A stretch of DNA of 61,682 nucleotides from Bryobacteraceae bacterium (GCA_019187195.1 JABAQT010000019.1:1-61682); one strand, 5' to 3'; counted from the stretch's first letter, positions 1 through 8,849 are shown. A program made the numbers and translations. The notes: generated by a model not told the origin, from the sequence alone.

Positions 1-127
1 CCTTCGGGTTGTGCTTCGCCAGCACCTTCGTGATCGCGGCCGTCAACGTCGTCTTGCCGTGATCGATGTGCCCGATCGTGCCGATGTTTACGTGCGGCTT
101 ACTACGGTCGAATTTCTCTTTGGCCAT
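1..127 (-). CDS. tuf: Elongation factor Tu, N-terminal part (cut by window edge)
   Basis: EF-Tu delivers aminoacyl-tRNA to the ribosome as a GTP complex. Only the first 42 codons are in the window; the rest lies beyond position 1. The visible start [20 protein letters not shown] is the standard EF-Tu N-terminus and is followed by the G1 nucleotide-binding motif GHIDHGKT and [16 protein letters not shown]. The ATG is at 127-125, 24 bases after the fusA stop, so this is the last gene of a classical str operon rpsL-rpsG-fusA-tuf. Identity is clear from sequence and position. Whether a second tuf copy exists cannot be judged from this window. Confidence 0.97.
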   Translation of the reverse strand, partial: MAKEKFDRSKPHVNIGTIGHIDHGKTTLTAAITKVLAKHNPK

Positions 128-151
128 GTAACGCGATTCTCCTGTTTGAAC

Positions 152-2245
152 CTATCTGCTTACTTTCCCTTGCACGCGGCTGATGATCTCCTCCGCGATG
201 GCTGCCGGCACCTCTTCATACTTGCCGAAGTGCATCGTAAAGCTGCCGCGGCCCTGGGTGCGCGACCGCAACTCGGTGGCGTAGCCGAACATTTGCGCTA
301 GCGGCACCATTGCCTTGACGATTTGCGAAGTCCCTCGCAATTCCATTCCCTCAATACGGCCCCGGCGCGAATTCAAATCGCCGATGACGTCGCCCATGTA
401 CTCCTCGGGGACCACCACTTCCACGGTCATGATCGGCTCGAGCAGCACCGGTTTCGCCTGGCGGGCCGCCGCCTTGATCGCCAGCGATCCGGCGATCTTG
501 AACGCCATTTCCGATGAATCGACGTCGTGGTAGCTGCCGTCGTAGATGGCCACCTTCAGGTCGGACATCGGATAGCCCGCCAGAATGCCGCCCTCGAGCG
601 CTTCGATCATCCCTTTTTCGGCCGCCGGAATGTATTCCTTCGGCACCGCGCCGCCCACGATCTCGTTGACAAACTCGAATCCGGACCCGGTGGGCAGCGG
701 TTCCACGCGGATCTTCACATGCCCGTACTGACCCTTGCCGCCGGACTGCCGCACGTGCCGTCCTTCGGCATCGGCGGACTTACGAATCGTCTCCCGGTAG
801 GCCACTTGCGGTTTGCCGACATTGGCCCCCACGCTGAATTCGCGCTGCATGCGGTCAACGATGATTTCAAGATGCAGTTCGCCCATGCCGGCGAGAATCG
901 TCTGCCCCGTTTCGTGATCCACCGAAACCCGCAGCGTCGGATCCTCCTGCGCCAGTTTTCCGATAGCCATGCCCAGTTTTTCCTGGTCGGCCTTGGTCTT
1001 GGGCTCGATCGCCAACTGAATCACCGGCTCGGGGAAGTCAATCGACTCGAGCAGTATGGGGTGTTTTTCCTCGCAGATCGTATCGCCCGTGACCACCTGC
1101 TTCAGGCCGACGGCGGCGGCGATATCTCCCGCCAGGACTTCGGTGATCTCCTCGCGCTTGTTGGCGTGCATCCGAACGATGCGTCCGATTCGTTCCCGGC
1201 GCCCCTTGCTCGGAATGTATACCGTGTCGCCACTGTTCACCTTGCCCGAATAGACCCGGAAAAAGGCCAACTGCCCGACAAACGGGTCGGTCATGATCTT
1301 GAACACCAGACCGGCAAACGGCGCTGTGTCCTCGGACTTGCGCTCTATCGCGACTTCGGGGTTGCCCACTTCCGTTCCCACCACCGGCGGTATGTCCACC
1401 GGAGAGGGCAGGTAATCCACCACGGCATCGAGCAGGTTCTGCACGCCCTTGTTCTTGAAGGACGAACCGCAGATGACGGGGAAGAGCTTCATGGCGATCG
1501 TGGCGCGGCGGATTCCGGCCAGCAGTTCCTGGTTGGTAATCGGGTTGCCTTCTACAAACTTAGTAAATAGCTCATCGTCCGATTCCGATACCGATTCGAT
1601 CAGTTTCTCGCGGTACTCGGCCGCCTTTGCCGCGTACTCCGATGGAATCTCCACGTCGTCGTACTTGGCGCCCAGTGTCTCTTCCCGCCAGATGCGCGCT
1701 TTCATGCCCACGAGGTCGATCACGCCGGCGAACTTTTCCTCGGCTCCGATCGGCAACTGAATCGCAACCGGCTTAGCCTTGAGGCGGTCCACAATGGTAT
1801 CGATAGCGTGGTAAAAATCCGCGCCCACGCGGTCCATCTTATTGATAAAACAGATACGTGGCACGCTGTACTTATCGGCCTGGCGCCAGACCGTCTCTGA
1901 CTGCGGCTGCACGCCGGCGACGGCGTCGAAGACCGCCACCGCGCCATCGAGGACACGCAGGCTGCGTTCGACCTCGGCGGTGAAATCGACGTGGCCGGGT
2001 GTATCGATGATATTGATCTGAATGTCCCGCCAGGAAGCCGTCGTGGCGGCGGAAGTAATGGTGATTCCGCGCTCCTGCTCCTGGGCCATCCAGTCCATGA
2101 CGGCGGTGCCTTCATGGACTTCGCCGATCTTGTATGTTTTACCCGTGTAGTAGAGGATCCGCTCCGTGGTCGTGGTTTTCCCGGCATCAATGTGCGCCAT
2201 GATGCCGATGTTTCGCATTCTCTCTAATGGGATTGTGCGTGCCAT
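152..2245 (-). CDS. fusA: Elongation factor G
   Basis: EF-G is the ribosomal translocase GTPase and also acts in ribosome recycling. The 697-residue length is normal for the family. Visible landmarks are the N-terminal [20 protein letters not shown] with the G1 motif AHIDAGKT, the DTPGHVDF G3 motif, [10 protein letters not shown] (G4), and domain IV/V sequence ending [13 protein letters not shown]. The ATG at 2245-2243 starts the typical [14 protein letters not shown]. It lies 21 bases after the rpsG stop and 24 bases before tuf, in the str operon order. Nothing odd is seen; all G motifs appear intact. Confidence 0.98.
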   Translation of the reverse strand: MARTIPLERMRNIGIMAHIDAGKTTTTERILYYTGKTYKIGEVHEGTAVMDWMAQEQERGITITSAATTASWRDIQINIIDTPGHVDFTAEVERSLRVLDGAVAVFDAVAGVQPQSETVWRQADKYSVPRICFINKMDRVGADFYHAIDTIVDRLKAKPVAIQLPIGAEEKFAGVIDLVGMKARIWREETLGAKYDDVEIPSEYAAKAAEYREKLIESVSESDDELFTKFVEGNPITNQELLAGIRRATIAMKLFPVICGSSFKNKGVQNLLDAVVDYLPSPVDIPPVVGTEVGNPEVAIERKSEDTAPFAGLVFKIMTDPFVGQLAFFRVYSGKVNSGDTVYIPSKGRRERIGRIVRMHANKREEITEVLAGDIAAAVGLKQVVTGDTICEEKHPILLESIDFPEPVIQLAIEPKTKADQEKLGMAIGKLAQEDPTLRVSVDHETGQTILAGMGELHLEIIVDRMQREFSVGANVGKPQVAYRETIRKSADAEGRHVRQSGGKGQYGHVKIRVEPLPTGSGFEFVNEIVGGAVPKEYIPAAEKGMIEALEGGILAGYPMSDLKVAIYDGSYHDVDSSEMAFKIAGSLAIKAAARQAKPVLLEPIMTVEVVVPEEYMGDVIGDLNSRRGRIEGMELRGTSQIVKAMVPLAQMFGYATELRSRTQGRGSFTMHFGKYEEVPAAIAEEIISRVQGKVSR

Positions 2246-2266
2246 AAAAAAATCAACTGCGCGCGC

Positions 2267-2737
2267 CTACCATCGGTAGTGGGCAAAGGCCTTGTTCGCC
2301 TCCGCCATGCGGTGTACATCATCCTTTTTCTTGATCGCTCCGCCGCGCATGTTCGCGGCATCATTCAATTCGTTGGCCAACTTGTCCGGCATGCCCTTAT
2401 CCGGGCGCGAGCGGGCGTTGCTCAGAATCCACCGGATCGCCAGGCTGGTCCGCCGGTTTTGCGGCACCTCGACCGGCACCTGATAGTTGGCGCCGCCGAC
2501 ACGCCGCGTCTTTACCTCGAGCAGCGGTTTGCAGTTTTCGACGGCTTTCTTGAAAATCTTCAGCGGATCATCTCCGCTGCGATCCTTGATCTGATCCATG
2601 GCCTGGTAGAAAATACCCATGGCCGTGTTCTTCTTGCCATCCCACATCATGGAATTGATGAACTTCTCGGCGAGAGTCGAGTTGTAGATCGGATCGGGCT
2701 GAATCTCTCTCTGTTCTGGTCTGCGGCGGCGGGGCAT
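2267..2737 (-). CDS. rpsG: 30S ribosomal protein S7
   Basis: S7 is the primary 16S rRNA-binding protein that nucleates the 30S head. The 156-residue length is exactly that of most bacterial S7 proteins. [16 protein letters not shown], the block [13 protein letters not shown], and [18 protein letters not shown] are diagnostic, and the C-terminus AHYRW is the usual ending. An AAGGAG ribosome-binding site lies 8 bases before the ATG (2737-2735). It is the second gene of the str operon, 14 bases after rpsL. In proteobacteria S7 represses its own operon; no such site was identified here. Confidence 0.98.
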   Translation of the reverse strand: MPRRRRPEQREIQPDPIYNSTLAEKFINSMMWDGKKNTAMGIFYQAMDQIKDRSGDDPLKIFKKAVENCKPLLEVKTRRVGGANYQVPVEVPQNRRTSLAIRWILSNARSRPDKGMPDKLANELNDAANMRGGAIKKKDDVHRMAEANKAFAHYRW

Positions 2738-2751
2738 TTACCGGATCTCCT

Positions 2752-3126
2752 TTAAGACTTCGGACGCTTGGCGCCATATTTCGATCGGGACTGCTTGCGG
2801 TTGGCCACGCCGGCCGTATCGAGCGTTCCGCGCACGATGTGGTAGCGCACGCCGGGCAGATCCTTCACGCGGCCCCCGCGGATCAGCACGATCGAGTGCT
2901 CCTGCAGGTTATGGCCGACACCCGGGATATACGTGGTCACCTCGATCCCATTCGTCAGACGGACGCGCGCCACTTTGCGCAATGCCGAATTCGGCTTCTT
3001 CGGCGTCGTTGTGTATACGCGCGTACACACTCCGCGCCGCTGCGGGCACGATTGCAGAGCCGGACTCGCGGTCTTGAACACCGTAGGTTTCCGGCCCTTA
3101 CGCACAAGCTGATGGAACGTAGGCAC
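2752..3126 (-). CDS. rpsL: 30S ribosomal protein S12
   Basis: S12 sits at the decoding centre of the 30S subunit and is the classical streptomycin-resistance target. The 124-residue protein has the invariant [16 protein letters not shown] and [19 protein letters not shown] blocks, followed by [12 protein letters not shown], which contains the aspartate that is methylthiolated in many bacteria. The start codon is GTG (3126-3124), giving [12 protein letters not shown], where most relatives have MPTINQLVRKGR. An AGGAAAGGGAT stretch upstream can serve as ribosome-binding site. It is the first gene of the str operon, reached from a promoter about 260 bases upstream. Confidence 0.98.
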   Translation of the reverse strand: MPTFHQLVRKGRKPTVFKTASPALQSCPQRRGVCTRVYTTTPKKPNSALRKVARVRLTNGIEVTTYIPGVGHNLQEHSIVLIRGGRVKDLPGVRYHIVRGTLDTAGVANRKQSRSKYGAKRPKS

Positions 3127-3394
3127 GAGCTATCCCTTTCCTAGCCTTTTCATGGTCATTCTGGCCTGCCTCTTTCCCGGGAAGAACTGCCTCCGGGCGG
3201 GTGGCCTGGATCGAACAAATCTTGAGCTTGCAGCCTGAAGCGGACTGCGTTGATGATCACGCGAGGGTACTTCGGACAGGTCCTTGCCGCCTACGGCGCT
3301 TGCGTCCCCGGCAACAGCGGGACCGGCTTCCAGACAGACTCTCCTTCAAGAGCAGTAACCGGGAGCAGAAGAAATCAACTCGCCAAACCCTCCT

Positions 3395-3423
3395 AAGTTA
3401 CCATGCGCGGAGTGGAGTGTCAA
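3395..3423 (-). promoter_or_regulatory. Likely sigma-70-type promoter of the str operon
   Basis: Read on the minus strand there is a perfect -35 box TTGACA (3423-3418), a 17-base spacer and a -10 box TAACTT (3400-3395; 3 of 6 consensus matches). Transcription would start near 3388 and give a leader of about 260 bases before the GTG of rpsL. No other good promoter was seen between the upstream pseudopilin gene and rpsL. The weak -10 box fits a promoter that depends on regulation or on upstream elements, but this is inference. Confidence 0.6.
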
Positions 3424-3440
3424 TAATTTTCCTTGACACT
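3416..3440. promoter_or_regulatory. 8-bp inverted repeat overlapping the str -35 box
   Basis: AGTGTCAA (3416-3423) and TTGACACT (3433-3440) form perfect arms separated by 9 bases. The left arm contains the whole -35 hexamer of the str promoter, so a bound dimeric protein would compete with RNA polymerase. On the plus strand the right arm runs into six T residues, which makes it look like an intrinsic terminator. However, no plus-strand gene lies upstream, so an operator is the better reading. Confidence 0.4.
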
Positions 3441-3473
3441 TTTTTCCTGAAGCGCGCACGGAGCCGCTCCGGC

Positions 3474-3881
3474 CTACCACTCCGAGTAGGGAGTGCCCTC
3501 GAGGCTGGTCTTGTCCGAACCGCTGCGCACGTCGAAGATGCCGGGTTCGGATTGATCGACGGTGTTTGAGGGATCTTCCATGATGATTTTCCACGACTGA
3601 TCGGTGCCGGTCATGGGATCGACGGGCACTTTGCGCAGATAACCGGCCTGCACGATTTCCTCGAGCGTCTGCGGGGCTTTTCCCTTGTCATAGGTGTACT
3701 CGTCGATCACGTTGCGCATGGTGAAGAGGTTCTGGCGGAGGATGGTCTCCTTCGAACGGACAAGAGCCTTGTTGTACTGGGGAACAGCCACCGAGAGAAG
3801 GATGGAGATGACCGCCATGGCGATCATCAGTTCAATCAGCGTGAATCCGCGCAGTTTGAAGTTCTTCACGTGGCTCACCAT
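3474..3881 (-). CDS. Type II/IV secretion pseudopilin, second of a pair
   Basis: A class III signal with cleavage after glycine (KLRG/FTLIELM, Glu at mature position 5) and the following hydrophobic stretch MIAMAVISILLSVAVPQY mark a type IV pilin/pseudopilin fold. The mature part resembles major pseudopilin (GspG) proteins: a helix, a YTYDKGKAPQTLEEIV segment, VPVDPMTGTDQSW, then FDVRSGSD. The ATG at 3881 overlaps the end of the preceding pseudopilin gene by 7 bases; a GTG at 3869 is an equally good start and would give MKNFKLRG. The C-terminus GTPYSEW is the same as that of its neighbour. It is the last gene of the module with the secretin-cohesin protein. The name gspG is avoided because a more canonical GspG is encoded at 25926-26363. 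Confidence 0.85.
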   Translation of the reverse strand: MVSHVKNFKLRGFTLIELMIAMAVISILLSVAVPQYNKALVRSKETILRQNLFTMRNVIDEYTYDKGKAPQTLEEIVQAGYLRKVPVDPMTGTDQSWKIIMEDPSNTVDQSEPGIFDVRSGSDKTSLEGTPYSEW

Positions 3882-4345
3882 TCCGAATAGGGCGTGCCGT
3901 CCGGCGCGCGCGCCGTGGTCTTCGAATACACGTCGAATACGTTCTGCCCACCCCAGGAGGTGGACTTGGGATCGTCCTGCATGCTCCGCAAGCCCCACTC
4001 GGTGGAGTTGGTGAAGGGGTCCGTGGGGATGCGGCGGAGGTATTTTTTCTTAGTGTCCACCTGGCCGGACATTTTCACGCCCTCGACGAGAATCTCAAGG
4101 CTCTCGGGGTAGCCCATGCTATCGAGTTTCTGCTGTCCGAGCTTGCCCTGGTCGGCATCATCCTTGTACTTGTCAATCGCCCTGCGAATGTCATCGAGAG
4201 CCAGGCGCAGTTGCTTTTCGCGCTCCCGCCGCACCTTGTAGCGCGCCATGGGCACGGCCATGGCGGAGAGCATCATGAGAATAGTGAAAGCGACGATCAG
4301 TTCGATAAGCGTCAGACCGCGTTGATTCTTCCTACGAACCTTCAC
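3875..4345 (-). CDS. Type II/IV secretion pseudopilin, first of a pair
   Basis: The protein (156 residues) starts with VKVRRKNQRG/LTLIELI, a prepilin signal with Glu5, then the membrane-spanning N-terminal helix AFTILMMLSAMAVPMA and a charged helical region rich in Arg and Lys. The second half has LRRIPTDPFTNSTEWGL and FDVYSKTT blocks similar to GspG-type pseudopilins and ends DGTPYSEW. The start is GTG at 4345, 2 bases after the secretin-cohesin stop. The 3' end overlaps the next pseudopilin by 7 bases, so all three genes are surely co-transcribed. A prepilin peptidase would have to come from elsewhere in the genome. Confidence 0.85.
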   Translation of the reverse strand: MKVRRKNQRGLTLIELIVAFTILMMLSAMAVPMARYKVRREREKQLRLALDDIRRAIDKYKDDADQGKLGQQKLDSMGYPESLEILVEGVKMSGQVDTKKKYLRRIPTDPFTNSTEWGLRSMQDDPKSTSWGGQNVFDVYSKTTARAPDGTPYSEW

Positions 4346-4347
4346 AA

Positions 4348-6831
4348 CTACTCCACGGTTACGGAGGCTGCCGGCAGCGGAGCCGGAATGGGTAGATTCC
4401 TGGAATTCCTGAGCCCGAACTCCTCCAGCGTCACCTGTGAACTCCCCTTGCCCACGCCCTGGAAGCGGAACATGACGAGTGGTCCGGAGGAGTTGACGCC
4501 GCCCGAGCCCGGCAGGCGGCTCATTTCCACGCGAGCTTCGCCCAACTCGCCGTTGATGACCGGCAGGAAGTTCAACTTCTGCCCGTCGGGCGAGAGGGCA
4601 TTACCCCGCACCACTTCCGTAAGCTTCAGTACTTTCGGATCGTACTTGAGGCGCATCGGCGCGGAGAAGAGATCCAATCCATGGTTCACCTGCAGGACGA
4701 CCATGACGTTCTGGTTGACCTTGCCGAGGAGCTTCGCGGGGGCAAAGCTCAATTCGGCCGGCTTCGCCGCGGGAGCGGGCGGCGAAGCGGGCGGCTTCTT
4801 TTCCGCCGGCGGAGGCGCCGGGACGGGAGTGGCGGGGGCGGGCGCCGGAATCACGGCGGGAGGCGCCGCCGCCGGCGTCTTCGGGGCAGCGGGCGCGGGC
4901 TTGGGAGCGGGAGCGGGCGGCGCTTGCGGCTTGGCCGCTTCCGCTTCCTCCTCGCGTGGAGCATAGTGCAGCCGCACGGTCGCATCGCTGCCGGCCGAAA
5001 TGCCACGGAGGTTCGAGGGTGTGATCTCAGGCGAACGGATAATGTGGGGAACAAGGAAGATGACGAGTTCGGTTTCGGTCTTCTCCTTTACTTCACTGCT
5101 GCCCAACAGCCACTTCAGGATCGGGATGTTATGAACGCCCGGCACGCCATTCTCGGTGAGCGTGTCGGTGAGGCTCTGCAATCCACCGAGCAGGTTGACC
5201 TCCCCCTCCCTCATGCGGATGTCGTGGATGATCTTCCGCTGGCCGATGACGGGCTGCTGCAAGCCGCCGATGTCGATGCGTTCGCGGACAGTCGATAGCT
5301 CGAGTTCCACGTGGAGGGAGACCTCCTTGGGACCGTGGACTTTGGGAACGATGTCCACATTGACGCCGACTTCGGCGAACTGGAACTGGGTGCTGACCAG
5401 CGGGCTGACGCCGGCTCCGACGGCTCCGAAACCCGGTTGGAAGCTGCCGGAGGCGAAGGGGATCTTGTCGCCGAGCCGCAGGGAGGCCTTCTGCAACTCG
5501 ACGGCGCGCACCTGCGGAGCCTGGAGCACGCGGCCTTCGCGGTTGCTCAGGAGGGCTTGAAAAATCGCGCCGGGGAGCGTTATGGAAAAATCATTCGTCG
5601 AGATATGTCCGACTTGCGCCAGCGAGATCGCGCCGGTCTTGGTGGGTGTTCCCGTTCCGATGGTGGTGGATGGAAGAGTGGTGCCCGTGGTGGCGTCCGT
5701 GGTGCCGCCGGTTGTGCCGGTAGTGGGCTGCCCGGTCAGCACGGGGTTCCTGGGGGTGAAGTTCACGGGCAGACTCACGCCGGGGCTCCCGCCGAAGGCG
5801 AGTCCGGCGCCGAGCGTGCGGCTGAGCGTCTTGCTGATTTCCATCACCACGACATCGACGACGACCTCCGACTTCGGCTTATCGAGGTCGTGGATCAGCT
5901 TCTCGGCAAGGGCGACCTGGTCCACGGTTCCGCGAATGATGATGACGTTCTGGCCGTTATAGGTGAACAGGCGGCGCACTTCGGTGACGGCGCGGACGGC
6001 GGTGGCGATCTCCTGCAGTTCCTGAACAGTGGTGGTGTTGGTGAGATAGAAAGTCTTGACCACCATGTCCTCGTAGTCGCGGCGCTTGGTGACGTTGTCC
6101 TGGGTGACGAAGATGGTGTTGACGCTGAGTGGCTTCCAGAAGCTCTTGGTCTGAATGGCCACGAAGTCGAGCGCCTGCTCGAGGGTGGCATTCGTCAGGT
6201 CGACGAAGAAGTTGCGGCCCGTGGGCTGGTATTCGGAATCGAAGATGACGTTGATGCCGGCGAGTTTGGCGATGGTTTCAAAGAGGATCCGGGGCGGCTG
6301 GTTGCTCATCTTGAGGGTGATGGGCGTATGCGAGATGGGCTTCAGCTCGGGTGGACCTTCGAGCGAGTCGATGCGCTCTTCAATTTCCTTTTTCTCTTCC
6401 TCGGCCGGCGTCAGGCCCCGGTCTTTCGCGCTGGGCGTTTTTTTTTCCCGGTTGATCATCTCGAGGGTGCGCCGGATTTCCTGGTCCGCAATGATGGAAG
6501 AGGGGTCGATCGAGTAGGCTTTCTGAAACTCGAGCAATGCTTCGTTCAACTTCCCGTCGGCACGCAGTTTCTGTCCGTTGTTGACGTGCAGTTGGCCGGC
6601 CTGAAAGCGGACCCGGCGCGCGGCCATCTGGTAGGAGACGTTCGAGGGGTCGTCAAGCATGGCCTTCTCGTAGAGGTCGAGCGCCTTTTCCCACTCTTTC
6701 TTAACCTCGGCCAGTTTTCCGTCTTTGTAGAGCTTGTCGCCTTTGCGGCTGGCGAAGGCGGGCGCGCCCGCCAACACGAGCACAACCGCCACGGCCGTCA
6801 AGCCTCGAACCAGATTTCGCATCTTATTCAT
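4348..6831 (-). CDS. Secretin-family outer-membrane protein with N-terminal TPRs and C-terminal cohesin-like domain
   Basis: This 827-residue protein begins with a signal peptide (hydrophobic stretch to AGAPAFA), then tetratricopeptide-like repeats (about residues 28-135, e.g. WEKALDLYEKAMLDDPSNVSYQMAA). An STN/N0-like segment (ITLKMSNQPPRILFETIAKLAGINVIFD) and N1-type domain follow, then the secretin core with VPGVHNIPILKWLLGSSEVKEKTETELVIFLVPHI. A long Pro/Ala linker (about 630-690) leads to a 136-residue C-terminal beta domain that reads like a cohesin fold (LSFAPAKLLGKVNQNVMVVLQVN, LFSAPMRLKYDPKVLKL). Secretins form gated outer-membrane channels. The two downstream pseudopilin genes suggest a dedicated pseudopilus, but no ATPase or platform protein is adjacent. 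The start is ATG at 6831. Confidence 0.85.
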   Translation of the reverse strand: MNKMRNLVRGLTAVAVVLVLAGAPAFASRKGDKLYKDGKLAEVKKEWEKALDLYEKAMLDDPSNVSYQMAARRVRFQAGQLHVNNGQKLRADGKLNEALLEFQKAYSIDPSSIIADQEIRRTLEMINREKKTPSAKDRGLTPAEEEKKEIEERIDSLEGPPELKPISHTPITLKMSNQPPRILFETIAKLAGINVIFDSEYQPTGRNFFVDLTNATLEQALDFVAIQTKSFWKPLSVNTIFVTQDNVTKRRDYEDMVVKTFYLTNTTTVQELQEIATAVRAVTEVRRLFTYNGQNVIIIRGTVDQVALAEKLIHDLDKPKSEVVVDVVVMEISKTLSRTLGAGLAFGGSPGVSLPVNFTPRNPVLTGQPTTGTTGGTTDATTGTTLPSTTIGTGTPTKTGAISLAQVGHISTNDFSITLPGAIFQALLSNREGRVLQAPQVRAVELQKASLRLGDKIPFASGSFQPGFGAVGAGVSPLVSTQFQFAEVGVNVDIVPKVHGPKEVSLHVELELSTVRERIDIGGLQQPVIGQRKIIHDIRMREGEVNLLGGLQSLTDTLTENGVPGVHNIPILKWLLGSSEVKEKTETELVIFLVPHIIRSPEITPSNLRGISAGSDATVRLHYAPREEEAEAAKPQAPPAPAPKPAPAAPKTPAAAPPAVIPAPAPATPVPAPPPAEKKPPASPPAPAAKPAELSFAPAKLLGKVNQNVMVVLQVNHGLDLFSAPMRLKYDPKVLKLTEVVRGNALSPDGQKLNFLPVINGELGEARVEMSRLPGSGGVNSSGPLVMFRFQGVGKGSSQVTLEEFGLRNSRNLPIPAPLPAASVTVE

Positions 6832-7001
6832 TCCGCAAGTGCATCCTGAGGATTCCAGAACAGTAAACCGCTCCTCGGGTCCGGGTGCCCGCCCTCATAA
6901 CGCATTGACGATGATCGTCTTAGAAGCGTGGAAAGATTTTTGGGCGAGGAAGTGTCTGAATGCACTTTTGCTATGTTAGCGTACCATGGGAATTGCAACA
7001 C

Positions 7002-7478
7002 ATGGCCAAGTCGCAGACCTCCGGCATCAAGATTCTCTCCGACAACCGTCAGGCGGGTCACAATTATTTTCTGATGGACCGGTTCGAGGCCGGACTGGTC
7101 CTGGTGGGGACCGAAGTGAAGGCCGCCAGGGCGGGGAAAATCCAACTGCGAGACAGCTACGCGGAGGTGGCGGGCAATGAGGCGTGGCTGTGCAACGTCC
7201 ATATTTCCGAGTACACGTTCGGAAACCGCTACAATCACGAGCCGACGCGGCGGCGGAAGCTGCTGCTGCACCGGAGGGAAATCGATAAACTGCTCGGCAA
7301 GACGCGGGACAAGGGGCTCACGCTGATTCCAACGAAGCTGTACCTCAAAGACGGGTATGTGAAGTGCGAGCTTGCGCTGGCGCAGGGGAAGAAGCTGCAC
7401 GACAAGCGCGACGCGGAACGGAAGCGGAGCGCGGAGGCGGAGGCAAAAGCGGGAATGGTTCGGCGGAATCGGGGTTGA
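7002..7478 (+). CDS. smpB: SsrA-binding protein SmpB
   Basis: SmpB binds tmRNA and is needed for rescue of stalled ribosomes by trans-translation. The 158-residue protein has the family blocks [51 protein letters not shown] and [19 protein letters not shown]. It ends with a basic tail ([20 protein letters not shown]) that would enter the decoding site. The ATG at 7002 is chosen because [12 protein letters not shown] matches the usual start; the frame is open 42 bases further upstream without homology. A TGCTATGTT at 6969-6977 could be an extended -10 element. The ssrA RNA gene is not in the window. It converges with the cyclase gene, 7 bases away. Confidence 0.95.
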   Translation: MAKSQTSGIKILSDNRQAGHNYFLMDRFEAGLVLVGTEVKAARAGKIQLRDSYAEVAGNEAWLCNVHISEYTFGNRYNHEPTRRRKLLLHRREIDKLLGKTRDKGLTLIPTKLYLKDGYVKCELALAQGKKLHDKRDAERKRSAEAEAKAGMVRRNRG

Positions 7479-7485
7479 CCAACCC

Positions 7486-8043
7486 TCAGCCCGGCTTCCG
7501 GCGAATGACGGCGCGCGCCGGGGCTCCGTCAGCCGAATCGAGCCGGATGGGCAGACAGATGAAGTCATATTCGCCGGGCTCGACGCCGCTGAGATCGAGA
7601 CCTTCGACGATGACGACGCCGGCCTGTAGAAGAAGCCGGTGCACCTCGGCATTTCCGGCGGAGAGGCGGTCCACGCCAAGAAGCCGTACATCTTTGTTCA
7701 ACAGTGTTCGGACCTGTTCGGGAGTCAGCGCATCCTCGTCCGGGGTGATGGCCCGGATCAGCAGGCGTTCGGCGGCGGGAAGATCCGGGAGGGATGCGAC
7801 GGTGGCGGGTCCGATCAGCGCGTCCAGCGGCAGGGCTTCGACGGCGGCCGCGCCGGGAAGGTAGTGAAGAGGGGCGTCGACATGCGTTCCGGTGTGAGCG
7901 CAAAGGGTCACGGTGGTGACGTTGGCCTCGTCACCGCGTTCGAGGGAGGCGCTCAGCCAGCTATCGAAGGGCGGGTCTCCGGGCCATTGCGCCATGCCTT
8001 TGCGCAGGGGGCGGCTGATATCGAGCCAATGGTTTCCGGTCAC
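7486..8043 (-). CDS. Cyclase/kynurenine-formamidase-like metal-dependent hydrolase
   Basis: The metal-binding signature HTGTHVDAPLH of the cyclase family (PF04199) is present near residue 48, preceded by LDISRPLRKGMAQWPGDPPF. This is the arrangement seen in bacterial N-formylkynurenine formamidase and related hydrolases acting on N-formyl or cyclic substrates. The GTG at 8043 is chosen because it overlaps the stop of the upstream DUF1080 gene as GTGA; a TTG at 8073 is a longer alternative. Length is 185 residues, slightly short of KynB (about 208). No tryptophan-degradation genes are nearby, so the substrate is open. Confidence 0.85.
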   Translation of the reverse strand: MTGNHWLDISRPLRKGMAQWPGDPPFDSWLSASLERGDEANVTTVTLCAHTGTHVDAPLHYLPGAAAVEALPLDALIGPATVASLPDLPAAERLLIRAITPDEDALTPEQVRTLLNKDVRLLGVDRLSAGNAEVHRLLLQAGVVIVEGLDLSGVEPGEYDFICLPIRLDSADGAPARAVIRRKPG

Positions 8044-8834
8044 CGGCTGATGATGGGGCGGAGAGGCCGCCAATAGATGTTCCTGTAGGCTACAGGCCCG
8101 TGATCGCCTTGGAGCATCAGGGGGTTGGTGGGAGCTTCCGGAATGTTCATGTGGGCGCGCGTGCCGCCATCCACCTCGACGTGATTCTGCACGGTGAGCC
8201 CGTTATAAAGGACGCGGATGAAGCGGGCGTTTTCCGTCTTCCGCCCGCTCGAATCGAAGCGGGGAGCGCGGAACCAGATCTGGTAGGATTGCCACTCACC
8301 GGGGCGGCGGCTGGCGTTGCGGGAGGGCGCGGAGCCGCCAACGCCCTTGTTGCCGATCCAGCGGTGGTAGATCGCGCCGCCATCGGAGGTTTTCATGGGT
8401 TCGGTTGAACCGTAGCTGTCGAACACCTGGACTTCGTACAGCCCGTGCAGGTAGACGCCCGAATTCGAGCCTTTGGGGATCATGAACTCGAGGTAGAGTT
8501 CCATGTCCCCGAATTTCTCTTCGGTGACGAGATTGCCCGTGCGGCCGCCCGGTCCATTGAGAATATCGCCGCCGGGTTCGGGAATGCCGTTCAGGCGGGT
8601 GGGGGAGAGAAGGCGCTCCCAGCGCACGGCGCGGGTGGTGAACCATTCCTGGGGGCCGTTCATGCCCTTCCAGCCGCTCAAGTCCCGGCCGTTGAGCAGC
8701 GGACGCCAGCCGTCCTCGAGGAGGAAGGGAGGATCGCCATGAAACTCCCCATCGTTCAGTTCCGGTTTGTGCTGCGCCAACAGGAGGGAGAGGGGGAGGA
8801 GGGCAAACAGAATTCTTCGCATTCCGCTCTTCAT
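8040..8834 (-). CDS. Secreted 3-keto-disaccharide hydrolase-like protein (DUF1080)
   Basis: After a signal peptide (MRRILFALLPLSLLLAQ) the protein has the DUF1080/concanavalin-like fold signature: WRPLLNGRDLSGWKG near the start, then GGDILNGPGGRTGNLVTEEKFGDMELYLEF and SNSGVYLHGLYEVQVFDSYG. Some members of this family hydrolyse 3-keto-glucosides. The length is about 264 residues. The start could be ATG 8834 or ATG 8822; a TATAAA at 8840-8835 just upstream would make the mRNA leader only a few bases long. It overlaps the cyclase gene downstream by 4 bases (GTGA) and is divergent from the glycosyltransferase, with almost no space between the starts. Confidence 0.85.
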   Translation of the reverse strand: MKSGMRRILFALLPLSLLLAQHKPELNDGEFHGDPPFLLEDGWRPLLNGRDLSGWKGMNGPQEWFTTRAVRWERLLSPTRLNGIPEPGGDILNGPGGRTGNLVTEEKFGDMELYLEFMIPKGSNSGVYLHGLYEVQVFDSYGSTEPMKTSDGGAIYHRWIGNKGVGGSAPSRNASRRPGEWQSYQIWFRAPRFDSSGRKTENARFIRVLYNGLTVQNHVEVDGGTRAHMNIPEAPTNPLMLQGDHGPVAYRNIYWRPLRPIISR

Positions 8835-8849
8835 TTTATACATTGGTAT

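Larger units (their letters stand above)
3127..3473. other. 347-base intergenic region: str promoter plus long leader
   Basis: This gap separates the pseudopilin gene ending at 3474 from rpsL. It holds the promoter at 3395-3423 and an inverted repeat at 3416-3440. The 260-base leader shows no convincing gene, tRNA or riboswitch. A GC-rich stretch around 3285-3330 could fold locally, but no single structure stands out. A small hairpin (CGGAG-CGG-CTCCG, around 3459-3471) just downstream of the pseudopilin stop lacks a T-run, so it is a weak terminator candidate at best. Confidence 0.5.

Noticed and set aside
527..1570. A 347-codon open frame on the plus strand across fusA
   Set aside because: It lies entirely opposite a certain EF-G gene, is Arg/His-rich and lacks recognisable domains. 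It is the normal antisense shadow of a GC-rich gene.
3416..3446. Plus-strand intrinsic terminator (hairpin followed by T6)
   Set aside because: No plus-strand gene lies upstream and the repeat covers the -35 box of the str promoter, so an operator is the simpler reading.
5311..6849. A 512-codon plus-strand open frame across the secretin-cohesin gene
   Set aside because: It is Gly/Asp/Arg-rich, overlaps a well-supported gene and has no domain; a GC-driven shadow.
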